Source: Paralvinella palmiformis
Taxonomy: Eukaryota; Annelida; Polychaeta; Terebellida; Alvinellidae
Length of the DNA stretch: 64,000 bases
Direction of reading: 5' to 3'
Assembly: GCA_025642065.1 (NCBI GenBank)
Contig: JAODUP010000220.1
Coordinates: 523,001 to 587,000 of the forward strand
The notes beneath the pieces were generated by a model. The model did not search any database, had not been told where the DNA came from, and saw nothing but the letters and a program-made list of their open reading frames with translations. A program made the position numbers and the translations under genes. Positions 24,691-35,223 of this stretch are shown here, in pieces. Position 1 is the first letter of the stretch. Every line of letters begins with the position of its first letter.

Positions 24691-25550
24691 CTATACAGGA
24701 GACAGGGCCAGCTGTGAAGGTAATTAATATTGATAAATATTAATGGTGAAAATTGGTATTATAAAATTAATTAAATAAGAAACAAGGCATCAAACCCATG
24801 AATTTTTTTGTCAGGCCATTTCATATCTTAATACAAAAATAAAAGGATTATCAGCACCTGAATTAATACCTGAATGTTCAGCTCATGTGCTTTAGTTGGT
24901 AAAACAGAAACTGTTCTTCTAATTGAGATTACCAAAATCATTTAATGTTAATAACACTGTATTGTTTCACTTCTACACATCACCCATTGAAAGTGTATTG
25001 AATTAAATTGTATTAAGTGGTCCAAAAGAGTATGTAGAATTTGTACTCAAACTTGGTCTTCTTGAATCAAATAATGGTGACTTCTATGTCAACATGTCAC
25101 TCTCTAATTTAAACAACATGATAAAAAATAAAGACCATGTTCTTCATCACTATTGTAATTTGATGCGTTCTGGTTGAATTTGTGATTTCATATCTCGTCA
25201 TGAATCAATATAATCAAATTCCTGTATTTACGGATTATTAAAGTATATCTTTGACACTGATTGTAACACGTTATCGTAAGTCTGACCCAGTAAATGTATC
25301 AAAACGAGCTAGGTTACAAACACGCCGCTTTTCCTAGCCTTTATGTGTTGTTTACTTGATGATGGGTGATAACAACGTATCCTGGTAACAGGCTCTCAAT
25401 GGAATGGGGAATCCCGTATCCGGATGTAATGTGGGATCTAATGTTAGTGGAAAAAACAGTTAGCTTTCACGTACGTGTACCTTCAGTCAGAGAGAAGTGA
25501 ATGATGGGAACATCGATACATACGATATACTGTCGTATAGCACCACAGGA
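24691..25550. other. Intergenic; possible tail of the THAP-bearing element
   Basis: Long but stop-broken plus-strand coding-like text continues to about 25200 without a motif I can name. Then AT-rich sequence. Confidence 0.35.
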
Positions 25551-25674
25551 GGGCGCCTACACGGTCTAACTGGTAGCGTGATTCAGCACAGATCTATAGC
25601 ACCCGGGGTCGGGCTATGTCAGAAGGATGTTTCATCTTTCACTTCGCCTCATTACGTTTGGAAGTCGGTGAAGG
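25551..25674 (+). mobile_element. tRNA-derived SINE, family B, copy 4
   Basis: Starts GGGCGCCTACACGGTCTAAC (A-box region GGTCTAACTGGTAGCG), decayed B box, then TGTTTCATCTTTCACTTCGC and TTTGGAAGTCGG. The 3' part with the ATC tail is lost. Confidence 0.75.
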
Positions 25675-26164
25675 GGGCAGCGGCTGCAGCATAGAAAAAG
25701 GATGATTCAGCAGATCTTGAATCCTCCCCCTCTCCTCCCAGATTCGCTTACGATTAGGTTATTTACACAATATGCTTCTAGATGGTCAAGTAATCTGTAT
25801 CTTAGCCACTTAAACCAAAAGCTTCTCCCTGACGAACAAAACACATATCATAACGTGTCAGTGCAGGTCTCGTTGTGATTGGTGTCTCTTCGGCTCTTAG
25901 TTGTGTCCCAAAACACAATCCCGGATGAACAAACCCCGAATAACTCGATATCTGGGACAGACAGGTAGAGTTGACTCATTGAAAGAGAAATATGGATATC
26001 ACATAAATACACCGGGACAGGCAGTCTCTATAGTACATCTTTATAAAGAGCGGGCAAGATAGTAGAACTGGTAGATCTGGAATTAGCTAGAGAGTATAGT
26101 ATGACCTTCATACGTGTCTAAGTCGTGTAAAATACACAAATATGTAGTCAATAAGACTCACTGT
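25675..26164. other. Intergenic, nothing recognised
   Basis: No gene, repeat family or structure identified. Confidence 0.5.
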
Positions 26165-26478
26165 ATAATAATAATAATGCATGTTTATATAGCGCCAGAA
26201 CCAGGTATCCCTGTTCTGAGGCGCTGTACAGTATTATTATCCCTGACTCTGACCTGTTTCCACCCAGCACACATCTCAACTCCCAAGAGAGCATACAACG
26301 CATGCTGCCATATTAGGCGTAAGACGTTACTCAAACACATAGCCGTCGCGTCCTGTCAGGTACTCATTTTTATGGACGAGTGAACCAGTCGCCACATGAC
26401 AGCGTTGCAGCTCACGGAGATTCGATCCCGCGACCCTTCGGCCACGAGTCGTACGCTCTAATTAACTGCGCTATCACT
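26165..26478 (-). mobile_element. tRNA-derived SINE, family C, copy 1
   Basis: Minus strand: tRNA-like head AGTGATAGCGCAGTTAATTA with B box GGGATCGAATC, an approximately 170-bp body, and a 3' end reading AGCGCCTCAGAACAGGGATA ... GGCGCTATATAAAC, then a (TTA)n tail. The GCGCTATATAAA-(TTA)n ending is typical of SINEs that borrow the 3' end of CR1/L2-type LINEs. Another, partial copy lies at 16997-17170. Confidence 0.8.
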
Positions 26479-26752
26479 ATATAAGTTGATATTTTTAGTT
26501 TAGCTACTGTTTATTATGGTTATTATAGCGAACCATGACAGCTAGTGTTAGTCCTGCGTGATGAATATCAAACTCGATGAAGTAATAAATTGTTCCAGTT
26601 TAAACTAAACAAACAATCAGATGAGTCATCCAATTTGTAAACTTGTATAAAACTGGATTTTTTTCCTGACTATGAAACGACATCTTTTCGTGTACCAATG
26701 AAGATAGATTCGTGCCTCTCTACGAAGTAGAAGTACTTCCTCATTTGGACGT

Positions 26753-26754
<2 letters not shown>
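26479..26754. other. Intergenic spacer
   Basis: Nothing recognised. Confidence 0.5.

Positions 26755-26806
<52 letters not shown>
26755..26806. repeat. (TA)n microsatellite, left flank of pogo-type element
   Basis: About 26 uninterrupted AT units, ending exactly where the terminal inverted repeat begins. Confidence 0.97.
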
Positions 26807-26809
<3 letters not shown>

Positions 26810-27560
26810 AAACCTGCTCTTAACGCCACCTGTCTGGAAGCGCCACCTGCTATTAAACGCCACCTTTCCAAAGTCCCGATGCAAGTCCCATTCAGGCTGA
26901 CCTGTCTAAAGCCGCCACCTTCTCGACTCAGCCAAACGCCATAATGCCAGTGTCCCCGATAAACAATATTACCTGTCAAGCAACCGCCAGTTGCAATAAT
27001 TTGATTGATGATTTATTAACATGATTGAGCGCTGATTGTCATTGGCTGAACATCACCAAAATATTGACCAATGATAACTCTTTCCCGGTTATGTCTCCAA
27101 AGGTGTGTATGACGTTTTGTGCTGACGGTGTCTTGGCTAGTGGTCAGTGATCTTTGCATTGTTATGTAATTGTTATGGGATTTCAACACACCTTGAGTAA
27201 AGGTAGTTGCTGTTTGAGCAACTTTTGTTAGAGATATGCAAACTTAAAACTGATAAAGGCGTTATTTTGCAATTGTAATTGCAATCTCTACAATTATTTT
27301 AAATATAAATTGCCAGCAAATTTCTTAATTAATCACATTATAGTGATAATGATAATAGTGACAGTGAATCAACATCAACAGAGTCACAAGCACCTCCATC
27401 GCTTGACAGAGCATAAAATGCATATCAGAATTAAGAACGTTTGCTCTGCATACTAGCAATGAAACATTCCTGGGTCGCGTCATGGACTTACAATATATGA
27501 GTGTCACAATAAGGATGAATTCGTCACTGAAGCAAAGCAACATAAACGACTTCTTATGTA

Positions 27561-27611
<51 letters not shown>

Positions 27612-27656
27612 GCAAATGTGTATGCATGAATAAAATAAGTTAAGAGCAGGTTTGAC
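26807..27656. mobile_element. pogo/Tigger-like non-autonomous DNA transposon inserted in a (TA)n array
   Basis: Perfect 18-bp terminal inverted repeats GTCAAACCTGCTCTTAAC (26807-26824) and its reverse complement (27639-27656). Both ends abut TA, the target used by Tc1/mariner/pogo elements, and TA-rich arrays lie on both outer sides. The left subterminal region repeats CGCCACCT three times, as in invertebrate pogo-type termini. There is no transposase ORF in the 850 bp. An internal (TA)n array occupies 27564-27609. Confidence 0.8.
27564..27609. repeat. (TA)n microsatellite inside pogo-type element
   Basis: Pure TA array near the right end of the element. Confidence 0.95.
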
Positions 27657-27658
27657 TA

Positions 27659-27662
<4 letters not shown>

Positions 27663-27704
<42 letters not shown>
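27663..27704. repeat. (TA)n microsatellite, right flank of pogo-type element
   Basis: Pure TA array starting a few bases outside the right terminal inverted repeat. Confidence 0.97.
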
Positions 27705-27705
<1 letters not shown>

Positions 27706-27933
27706 GTGAAACACCTTTAACAAACACGGCCATGTAAAAGTAATTTATATCAGATGGGTAGCTGCAGTTTACTATTCACGTGTGGAGGCGTATTTATTTA
27801 AACGATGAGTCATACTTTCTCAGTCATACTACCTGAAGCGTGACGGTATATTCTGAGTGGTGATTAAAACATACATCCTAGGTCACGATTTCAAATTTAG
27901 ACCGGACCGGTGTTAAGTACGCACATCGTGGAC

Positions 27934-28619
27934 ATGGATGGGACTAGAGCGAATAACGGAGTAGCGGACAGACATCCTAAACGGCCGAATATAATCTCGG
28001 GAGACAACAATGGCTACGTCAATGTGACTTTTAATCCGATCTCTCAGCTGGTGAATGGTAAACAACGCGATAACAAAAACTCGGCCGAATCACTTGGTGA
28101 TATCAGTTTATATGAAAGTCCTATTTCGCTGGAAGTTAGGGACCAATCTAAAGAGGACGATTATGAACGTCTGAAGGGATCTAAAAGGCATCTATCTACA
28201 GACAGAGGACTCTTCTCTCGCCGAAGTCATTTTATAATAGCTCTCATTACTGTATTTTTGGCATCCGTTATTATTTCTATCGTAGCTTGCTTCATCATAC
28301 TGCACCTAACCAAAGGTAAGTACACAGTATGACATGTGATGATGATGATGATGATGATGATGATGTTAGCTTCGTTTAATTTGTGAAATTATTTTGTAAA
28401 TCTAAACACTAATCGAACTAAATGATTAATTAATTAGGTAATTCCGTGACAGACCGACTGACTCACCCATCCATCCACTGACTCAGTCAGAGAGAAGGAA
28501 CATTATTACTTGGTGTAAAGTTAATTGTATAAAATTTATTCCATGATTTTGATTGGTTCAGAAGGACTTCCTTCTTGTTTATAGCAAGCATGTCATTAAC
28601 CGATCGATCCAGTGTAATA

Positions 28620-28671
<52 letters not shown>

Positions 28672-31600
28672 ATCAATAACAACAAGATTCACTTTGTCTT
28701 TACCTTTTGCGCTATCTTATAAATTTATTTTTAACAATCGTAATCCTTTGTTTGAGATTTATATAATACCTACAACAGTAGGCTCAGAACTGGAAAGGGG
28801 ATTCGGGCAGATGTGAGCTTATTTAAGCCGGTTTAAAAACAACCAATGTGTGACAAGCCCCTCTTTTGGATGTTGAAGAATTCAGTTCATTTATATATTC
28901 AATATCATGCAGTAATAACTTATGAACAGAAAACTGTATGGAAATAACACACACAATACCACAAACAAATATGCACACACACAAAACACATTTTCGGGCT
29001 CATTCTGCTTGTAGTATTTGTTATCGTAGAAGGTTATTGACAAGTAGGTCATAGTATTTGTTGGATTTGTATGTTGATGAGGTATTTGACCTTCCAGTAA
29101 ATATCACAAGGCATATTATACTGCGGCCGAGAAGTTCTGTTTTCTGTGTGTCGAAATTGTATGTTTCCAGGTCTGCGCTTTCTAAGAAAAGATGATCTAG
29201 AGCTGTATTTTCCTTGGATTATTGCGTCTTTGGACGGATGTCGTTTAGGTGTTTCGCCTGGGAACATTTCAATGAGTGCAGCACGCAGAGTCGCTTGCTT
29301 GCTTGTATTTCGGGAAGTATCCCCAGGCTGTCGCTTGATCGGCACAGCCTCTATGCTGGACTGGTTGAGACTATCTCCCGCCCCATCACTCACAGGAGAG
29401 CAGTACGCAAAGATGGAGCCGAACTACCCCCGAGGCTGGTCACTGCCAGAGCGTATTACTTCCTCGGGTGGTTTTAACGTCCCCCTTTATTTTTAATCAA
29501 TCCACTGGATACGGCAGCGCCATTTAACGTGGTCACCCGTCCACGATGATGTGAGCCGAGAAATTAATCCCTAGTAAATTTCGACCTCTTGATGGGATCG
29601 AACCTGTGACCGTTGGCACCAAGTGCCAGGTGCTTAACCGCTAGACCACCTTAGCTCAATTAAGGCACAGTATGCTCTTAAAGAATTATAAGTACTCTTG
29701 ACTCAGGAATAGAAACACTGCATCGCTTCTGCAGCGGCGGTTGGTGTGTTTTATATAACAACTTTAATTGTATAGAAAATTCACCTTCGCGGTTTGTGGC
29801 AATATAATTATCTTTCCTAGGTAAAGTTATATCCAGTTTGTACTATGACATTCAAGGCTAGCTCTATTCTGCTTTATCACATATGTTAGTTTTTAATAGC
29901 AATGAAGCTATCAGTTTTAAGAATAGTCACCTCATGATGTCTGCCCATTGTACAAACTGACTTTTCAAGGTTGAGCCAGCCAGACAGATACAGCAACTGA
30001 AAAAAAGCTATAAATAGGGCTGCTTGCTAGGATCGAACCTATGACGCTTGGCACCACCCGGCCTTTGGTGCCAAGGGTCACAGGTTTGATCCCAGCAAGA
30101 GGTCGAAACTTTTCCAGAGATTAATTTCTCGGCTCACAACATCGTGGGTGGATAACCACGTTAAATGGCACTACCGTCTCCACTGAATTATTAAAAATAA
30201 AGGGGGACTTTAAAGACCCCCGAGGACGTAAAACACTCTGGCAGTGACCACCCTCAGGGTATTTCAGCTCCATCTTTCCGTACTGCTCCCCTGTGAGTGG
30301 TGGGGGAGATTTCTCAATGACTCCAACATAGCGGCTGTGCCGAATAAGGGACAGCCTGGGGATTCTCCCCGAACAACAAAAGCAGCTGCTTAGGCAATTA
30401 ATATAAACATTCTCACGACTGCCGTGATCTGACTTGATGATTTGATTTGTTGCTTAGCAGGGCGGGTTAGGGACTGGTGAGACATTACACATGTCTCAGC
30501 AAGAAAAGTCGCCACTCTGGATTCAGTCCCCTGAAGAAACGTCCAGAGTTTGAATTCACGGTTCGAGATTCTCTGTGCCTGTGCCTTATTATACACAGCT
30601 AAAACACACGCGCACGCACACATACACACAACACACACACACACACACGTAACAAAATGCACATTTGAAATTTTATTTGTGAAAACACATAACTATATAT
30701 TACATTTATAATTTTTATTTATGAACTAGCTAATTGATCGTTAAAATATTACATAGATATTTCAAATGTAAAAACAAACAACCTCAATGTAGAACCTAAT
30801 ATTATGATTATTAATATGTGTAGTTTTCCTGTATATTAGCAGACACAATGCTATCTTTATGATGTCGAAAAGTTTTAATTAACTATGTTCAACAAACATT
30901 GGTTGAGTATGTTCTCTGTAAATTGCTTTATTAACGACTTCATTTAGTTTTAATTATGTTCTAAAACTGTTATCCTCAAACTTCATATTCATAATTAAGA
31001 TGATATAAATTTAATATAAAATATACTGATTCCATTCAGATATTCGACACTCGGTGCGTAATATTGAATTGTTTCTTGACGGACTTTTACAGACGAAATT
31101 AATTTGATCATTCCAAGTTAGATTTTCATCAACTGTTATTCCCCAAAAATTGGAAATATGGATTATTTCTGTATTTATACCAATTTATTAATATTTTGTA
31201 GTTTTATTTTATTCTTATTTGGGAAAATCATCTAACTCGTTCTGCTTTTATGTAGTGAGTATATATGAGTATAAAGTGAACAAAATGCTCACTTTTATAA
31301 TTCAAGATTATAATATCTGTTACTTTTTTTTTCAGTTCCTATCACGATTTCTTAAATTGCTTCGCTTGCAAACAATAGAAAGTTTATGTTTTGTTTAAAA
31401 TGTTTAATATATTTAATATGCATGTACATGCATATATCTATTCCCTCGATTTACCATATTTCAAGTTTTTGCTGTTATGTTTACGATTCATTAGTAAGAA
31501 ACTATATATTTACATTGGTGTCATGTATTCAAAACTAGTATAACATAATCCGCATATGTCGTCGGTGAAGGGAAACATTGGGAATTAGGGAAATCCTGTC

Positions 31601-32023
31601 TGGGATTGCCGGATCGCTTAACTTTTATCTCACAATAGTGATTAATATTTTTTATCTTCAGTGACTGGACCTCCTGGTCCACGGGGAGAGCAGGGAATAC
31701 CTGGAGTAAAGGGTGATAAAGGTAAGGCGCACACACATACACATACACACGTACGCACATACACACACACATGCAAGCACGCACGCACGCATACACACAA
31801 ATTATATAACTTATTATATTTGATATGTTATTGTACCCGCTAGGCAATTCTGGACCCCAAGGACCTATTGGGGCTACTGGAGCTAAAGGCAGTACGGGGT
31901 CCAAAGGACCTTCAGGAAGAACCGGAACTCGAGGACCTACGGGACCTCCAGGACCTCGAGGACCTTCCAGGACCACCAGGACCGCCTGGGAAATCCGCAT
32001 CCTCTCCAGTCATTTCCCGATGA
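27934..32023 (+). CDS. Transmembrane (type II) collagen-like protein, three exons, frame break in exon 3
   Basis: Exon 1 (27934-28315) starts at an ATG in good context (GACATGG) with an in-frame stop upstream at 27898. It encodes 127 aa: a hydrophilic N-terminal region (1-97), RR before a strongly hydrophobic segment at about 99-124, then HLTK, so the N-terminus should be cytosolic. Donor AAAG|GTAAGT leaves phase 1. Exon 2 (31662-31721) and exon 3 (from 31844) continue in phase 1 with unbroken Gly-X-Y triplets ([11 protein letters not shown]...; [15 protein letters not shown]...). Short extracellular collagen after an N-terminal membrane anchor fits the MACIT or gliomedin/colmedin-type families. 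Near 31965 the Gly-X-Y pattern jumps by one base; read straight through, the frame becomes PSRTTRT and stops at 32029-32031. In the shifted frame [10 protein letters not shown] continues to TGA at 32021. No olfactomedin or other C-terminal domain was found. Could be a real short protein, an assembly error or a young pseudogene. Confidence 0.7.
28337..28365. repeat. (GAT)n microsatellite in collagen intron 1
   Basis: About nine GAT units just after the exon 1 donor. Confidence 0.9.
28619..28668. repeat. (TA)n microsatellite in collagen intron 1
   Basis: About 25 uninterrupted TA units. Confidence 0.97.
29300..29658 (-). mobile_element. tRNA-derived SINE, family A, copy 2
   Basis: Minus strand: head TGAGCTAAGGTGGTCTAGCG, B box GGTTCGATCCC, complete body and 3' end (AGCCTGGGGATACTTCCCGA), then AAGCAAGCAAGC. 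More diverged than copies 1 and 4, with paired changes in the body stem-loop described in the findings. Lies in intron 1 of the collagen-like gene. Confidence 0.88.
30023..30380 (+). mobile_element. tRNA-derived SINE, family A, copy 3, with inverted-duplicated head
   Basis: Body and 3' end match family A. The normal head is replaced: the B-box half (30066-30099) is preceded by its own inverted copy (30023-30056), 34-bp arms with four mismatches and a 9-bp spacer. The A box is missing, so this copy should not be transcribable from its own promoter. Confidence 0.85.
30470..30648 (+). mobile_element. Short interspersed repeat, family E, copy 2, with (CA)n tail
   Basis: Nearly identical to 11207-11358 over about 130 bp, including the GAGACAT/ATGTCTC hairpin and the CA tail, here partly CG-interrupted. 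Confidence 0.75.
30649..31661. other. Rest of collagen intron 1
   Basis: AT-rich, ending in the acceptor TTTTTTATCTTCAG at 31648-31661. Nothing else recognised. Confidence 0.6.
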
Positions 32024-32197
32024 AAGAATGATTGTTGTTCACTGTGAAGATGTCCGTAAACCTTTACAACATTAGTTTTACTTGCTCGGTAAAAACAGCT
32101 ATTTTATTTAAATCAATTCACTTGGCGTCGACTCATAACAGTTCTAGTTGGTGAACCTCGCCATTACTGTGCTCCTAGCCACGGCTTATAACATAGT

Positions 32198-32203
32198 AAT
32201 AAA
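32198..32203 (+). terminator. Candidate poly(A) signal for the collagen-like gene
   Basis: AATAAA about 175 nt after the stop reached in the shifted frame. If real, exon 3 is the terminal exon and the protein has only a short collagen stalk. Confidence 0.35.
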
Positions 32204-32417
32204 TTAAACCGAACTATAACTAAACATTATCTTATGTCAAATATTTGATCTGTGAGGACTTTGCAAACGGCTCGACGTCAGTGTGGTATTTCTACCGAAT
32301 GATGAAACGGTGTAGCCCTAAAGACAGGGATGTAAAATGGGTTATTGACGGCCTAATTACAGGTCAACCAACATTCAGTCGTCATTCCATGTGACTTGAC
32401 AGAATGTTGGCAGTCGA

Positions 32418-32419
<2 letters not shown>

Positions 32420-32489
<70 letters not shown>
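32420..32489. repeat. Compound (TA)n-(TG)n microsatellite
   Basis: TA array to 32465 continuing into TG array to 32489. Confidence 0.97.
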
Positions 32490-32580
32490 TAGTACGAGGA
32501 AGTTGTATATCAGCCAACTTTATAGTTAACATCTTCTTGGTTTATGATGAGTTCTCTCACTCGTTAACACTTTCGCTTCA

Positions 32581-32897
32581 AGGTTTACGTGCAGGTTAAG
32601 TAAGTTTTAAGGTTTACGTGCAGGTTAAGTAAGTTTTAAGGTTTACGTGCAGGTTAAGTAAGTTTTAAGGCTTACGTGCAGGTTAAGTAAGTTTTAAGGT
32701 TTACGTGCAGGTTAAGTAAGTTTTAAGGTTTACGTGCAGGTTAAGTAAGTTTTAAGGTTTACGTGCAGGTTAAGTAAGTTTTAAGGTTTACGTGCAGGTT
32801 AAGTAAGTTTTAAGGTTTACGTGCAGGTTAAGTAAGTTTTAAGGTTTACGTGCAGGTTAAGTAAGTTTTAAGGTTTACGTGCAGGTTAAGTAAGTTT
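32581..32897. repeat. Minisatellite, 29-bp unit, 11 copies
   Basis: Unit GGTTTACGTGCAGGTTAAGT then AAGTTTTAA. Copies are identical except one with GGCTTACG. Each unit contains GCAG|GTTAAGT, which resembles a splice-donor context. Same period as the minisatellite at 3089 but unrelated sequence. Confidence 0.97.
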
Positions 32898-33140
32898 TCA
32901 AATGCTAACCGTAAACTTTTTGTACACTCTCAGTAATACGAAAAATATAGTCACCAAGTAAGACAAGAACGCTTTAAGATGCGAGTGTCCATGCGCGCGC
33001 GCGTGTGTGTGTGTGTGTGTATGTCGGGGTATTAAATCCCACATATTTCAGCATTTATATAAAAAGACTTTCCAAGCCACGTGTGTGTGCGCGCGTATGG
33101 TTATTAAAGCTGTTGTTATTGGTGTTGTTGTTATTGTTGT

Positions 33141-33186
<46 letters not shown>

Positions 33187-33191
<5 letters not shown>

Positions 33192-33700
33192 AGGGTACAT
33201 AGTAACAGGCAACAGGCACAGAGCAGCAACATATCTAAACATGTTTCGAAACCTACCTCCATAAATCTAAATACAACTATACATACATTAATCTAAAAAT
33301 AAAATGTTCCATACCTCCACATATTGATAGATGTGTGCGTATACCTAAGCATGTGTCTGGTCTACTCATCAACCTGTGGGAACCAGCTAATTCGCTTTTC
33401 GTACGCGACACATATGTCACACCCACAGGAAAGCGGCTACATGCAGGCTACGTACAAAAAGCGGAAGCACGTAAAAAACATACCATTTGATACCACAGCT
33501 GGCAACAAACAACACGTGCGTGTGGTTCAATGGTGACTTGCTACATACATATCATAAACTATTTTGACACCACAGTTTACATTCAACAGTAATTTTCTGT
33601 GGTCCAAAAGAAACCCGTATATAAAACATTTCAACACCTCAGATGCTGACCTCAGCTTTATTCTGGGTCCGAATAACTGAATAAATCCTACCTATATGAA
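33187..33700. repeat. Long direct repeat, copy 1 (514 bp)
   Basis: Starts GTTTTAGGGTACATAGTAAC and ends CTACCTATATGAA. The short open frames in it (such as 33324-33536) recur with the repeat and are not credible genes. Confidence 0.9.
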
Positions 33701-34489
33701 CCATGTATCAATACACGTCCGACTGGTCTGGCGTCTAAGTTCTTCTCTAACCTAAGTGAAAATTCAAGCCTTTTATATACCCTCAGCGTGTTAATAAACA
33801 TTACAGTTTGTTCATAACAAAGAGAATGTACACTAACTCAGTATGGACTCACTGAAGCGATTTAACTAAAATATAAACAAAGTAGCAATACCGCACAATG
33901 GATTATTACTGGATTAGAACGAAATATCGTCTCAAACCTGAGTAAATACTATGATTTACTCGAACCTAACAGCTAACCCTCATAAGTTTCCGTTCATCAC
34001 TAAGGGAACGTTCATTCACGCTTAATTTAGCGTCCCTAAGTATATGCAGTTAGGTGTGGTGGGATCTAAATTAAAGCGCCTATCCACTTGATCTATTTGA
34101 CCCATGGTCGAGAACAGCGGATTTCAGGCAGATCTCCGATACTGCGAATGACACGTCGGGATTATAATAGCTATACATTTAACAAATTTCCTATATCAGT
34201 GTAATCTAATTACTCATAATATGGGAAAAACTCTGTCCGCAGCTTAATACCCATGGAGATGCCTGCCGGAGTAACAAACGACTCCAGGAGTATAAATCCA
34301 TGAAGCAGCATTGTATGAATTAATAGGTCGTTTCGCCAGACCACATAAGAGGACAACAATATAGATTCTACATTATACATAACAAAGCTAATAAACTCAA
34401 CATGTTTTAATAACGACATAACTTTCTTACATTGGTGTAATAAGGAATCTGGATGGAAATAGATAAGATGTCTGGCACGGGCAATGTGC

Positions 34490-35002
34490 GTTTTAGGGTA
34501 CATAGTAAGAGGCAACAGGCACAGAGCAACATATCTAAACATCCTTCGAAACCTACCTCCATAAATCTAAATACAACTATACATACATTAATCTAAAAAT
34601 AAAATGTTCCATACCTCCACATATTGATAAATGTGTGCGTATACCTAAGCATGTGTCTGGTCTACTCATCAGCCTGTGGGAACCAGCTAATTCGCTTTTC
34701 GTACGCGACAAATATGTCACGCCCACAGGAAAGCGGCTACATGCAGGCTACGTACAAAAAGCGGAAGCACGTAAAAAAAACATACCATTTGATAGCACAG
34801 CTCGCAACAAAGAACACGTGCGTGTGGTTCAATGGTGACTTGCTACATACATATCATAAACTATTTTGACACCACAGTTTACATTCAACAGTAATTTTCT
34901 GTGGTCCAAAAGAAACCTGTATATAAAACATTTCGACACCTCAGATGCTGACCTCAGTTTTATTCTGGGTTCGAATAACTGAATAAATCCTACCTATATG
35001 AA
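34490..35002. repeat. Long direct repeat, copy 2 (513 bp)
   Basis: Same boundaries as copy 1, differing by scattered substitutions and 1-3 bp indels. Confidence 0.9.
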
Positions 35003-35045
35003 TGTGTGTGTGTGTGTGGGTGTGTTTGTAATAATGTATCGCTGC

Positions 35046-35107
35046 AACGCAGAATGCAAAGTACATTTAACCATTGGAGCCCTAGGACACTTGGAACAGT
35101 GCCTCAA
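35046..35107. repeat. Conserved core, copy 2
   Basis: CGCAGAATGCAAAGTACATT followed by the AGCCCTAGGACACTTGG core, as at 5664-5733; here after (TG)n. Confidence 0.75.
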
Positions 35108-35185
35108 ATCTCTAATCACATTATTATGATATATAAATAAAATTATAATATTTTCAATTTGCATTACAACCTTCTACGGTGAGTG

Positions 35186-35223
<38 letters not shown>

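Larger units (their letters stand above)
33003..35107. mobile_element. Composite element: (GT)n - 0.5 kb repeat - unique 0.8 kb - 0.5 kb repeat - (TG)n - conserved core
   Basis: Two 513-514 bp direct repeats (33187-33700 and 34490-35002) are more than 90% identical by eye and separated by 789 bp. The first is preceded by a (GT)n array at 33145-33188. The second is followed by (TG)n at 35003-35024 and then the about 65-bp core that also follows a simple repeat at 5664-5733. No RT, integrase or transposase frame is seen in the spacer. Repeat ends do not show clear TG...CA LTR termini or a primer-binding site. A Helentron-type non-autonomous element is one possibility (these carry internal tandem repeats and a microsatellite near a conserved 3' end); a LARD/TRIM with degenerate LTRs, or a plain segmental duplication, are others. 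Confidence 0.5.

Noticed and set aside
29049..29496. Overlapping 87-116 codon frames on both strands
   Set aside because: They lie in SINE A copy 2 and recur in other copies at equivalent places; SINE bodies are non-coding.
31521..32000. 159-codon minus-strand frame rich in Gly, Pro and Val
   Set aside because: It is the exact antisense of the collagen exons; the GGA CCT repeats stay open on both strands.
33007..34869. Frames of 60-110 codons, some appearing twice
   Set aside because: They are parts of the two long direct repeats or of (GT)n arrays, with no protein-like features.
33187..35002. LTR retrotransposon
   Set aside because: Repeats lack TG...CA ends, there is no primer-binding site or polypurine tract, and no gag/pol in the spacer; kept only as an alternative.
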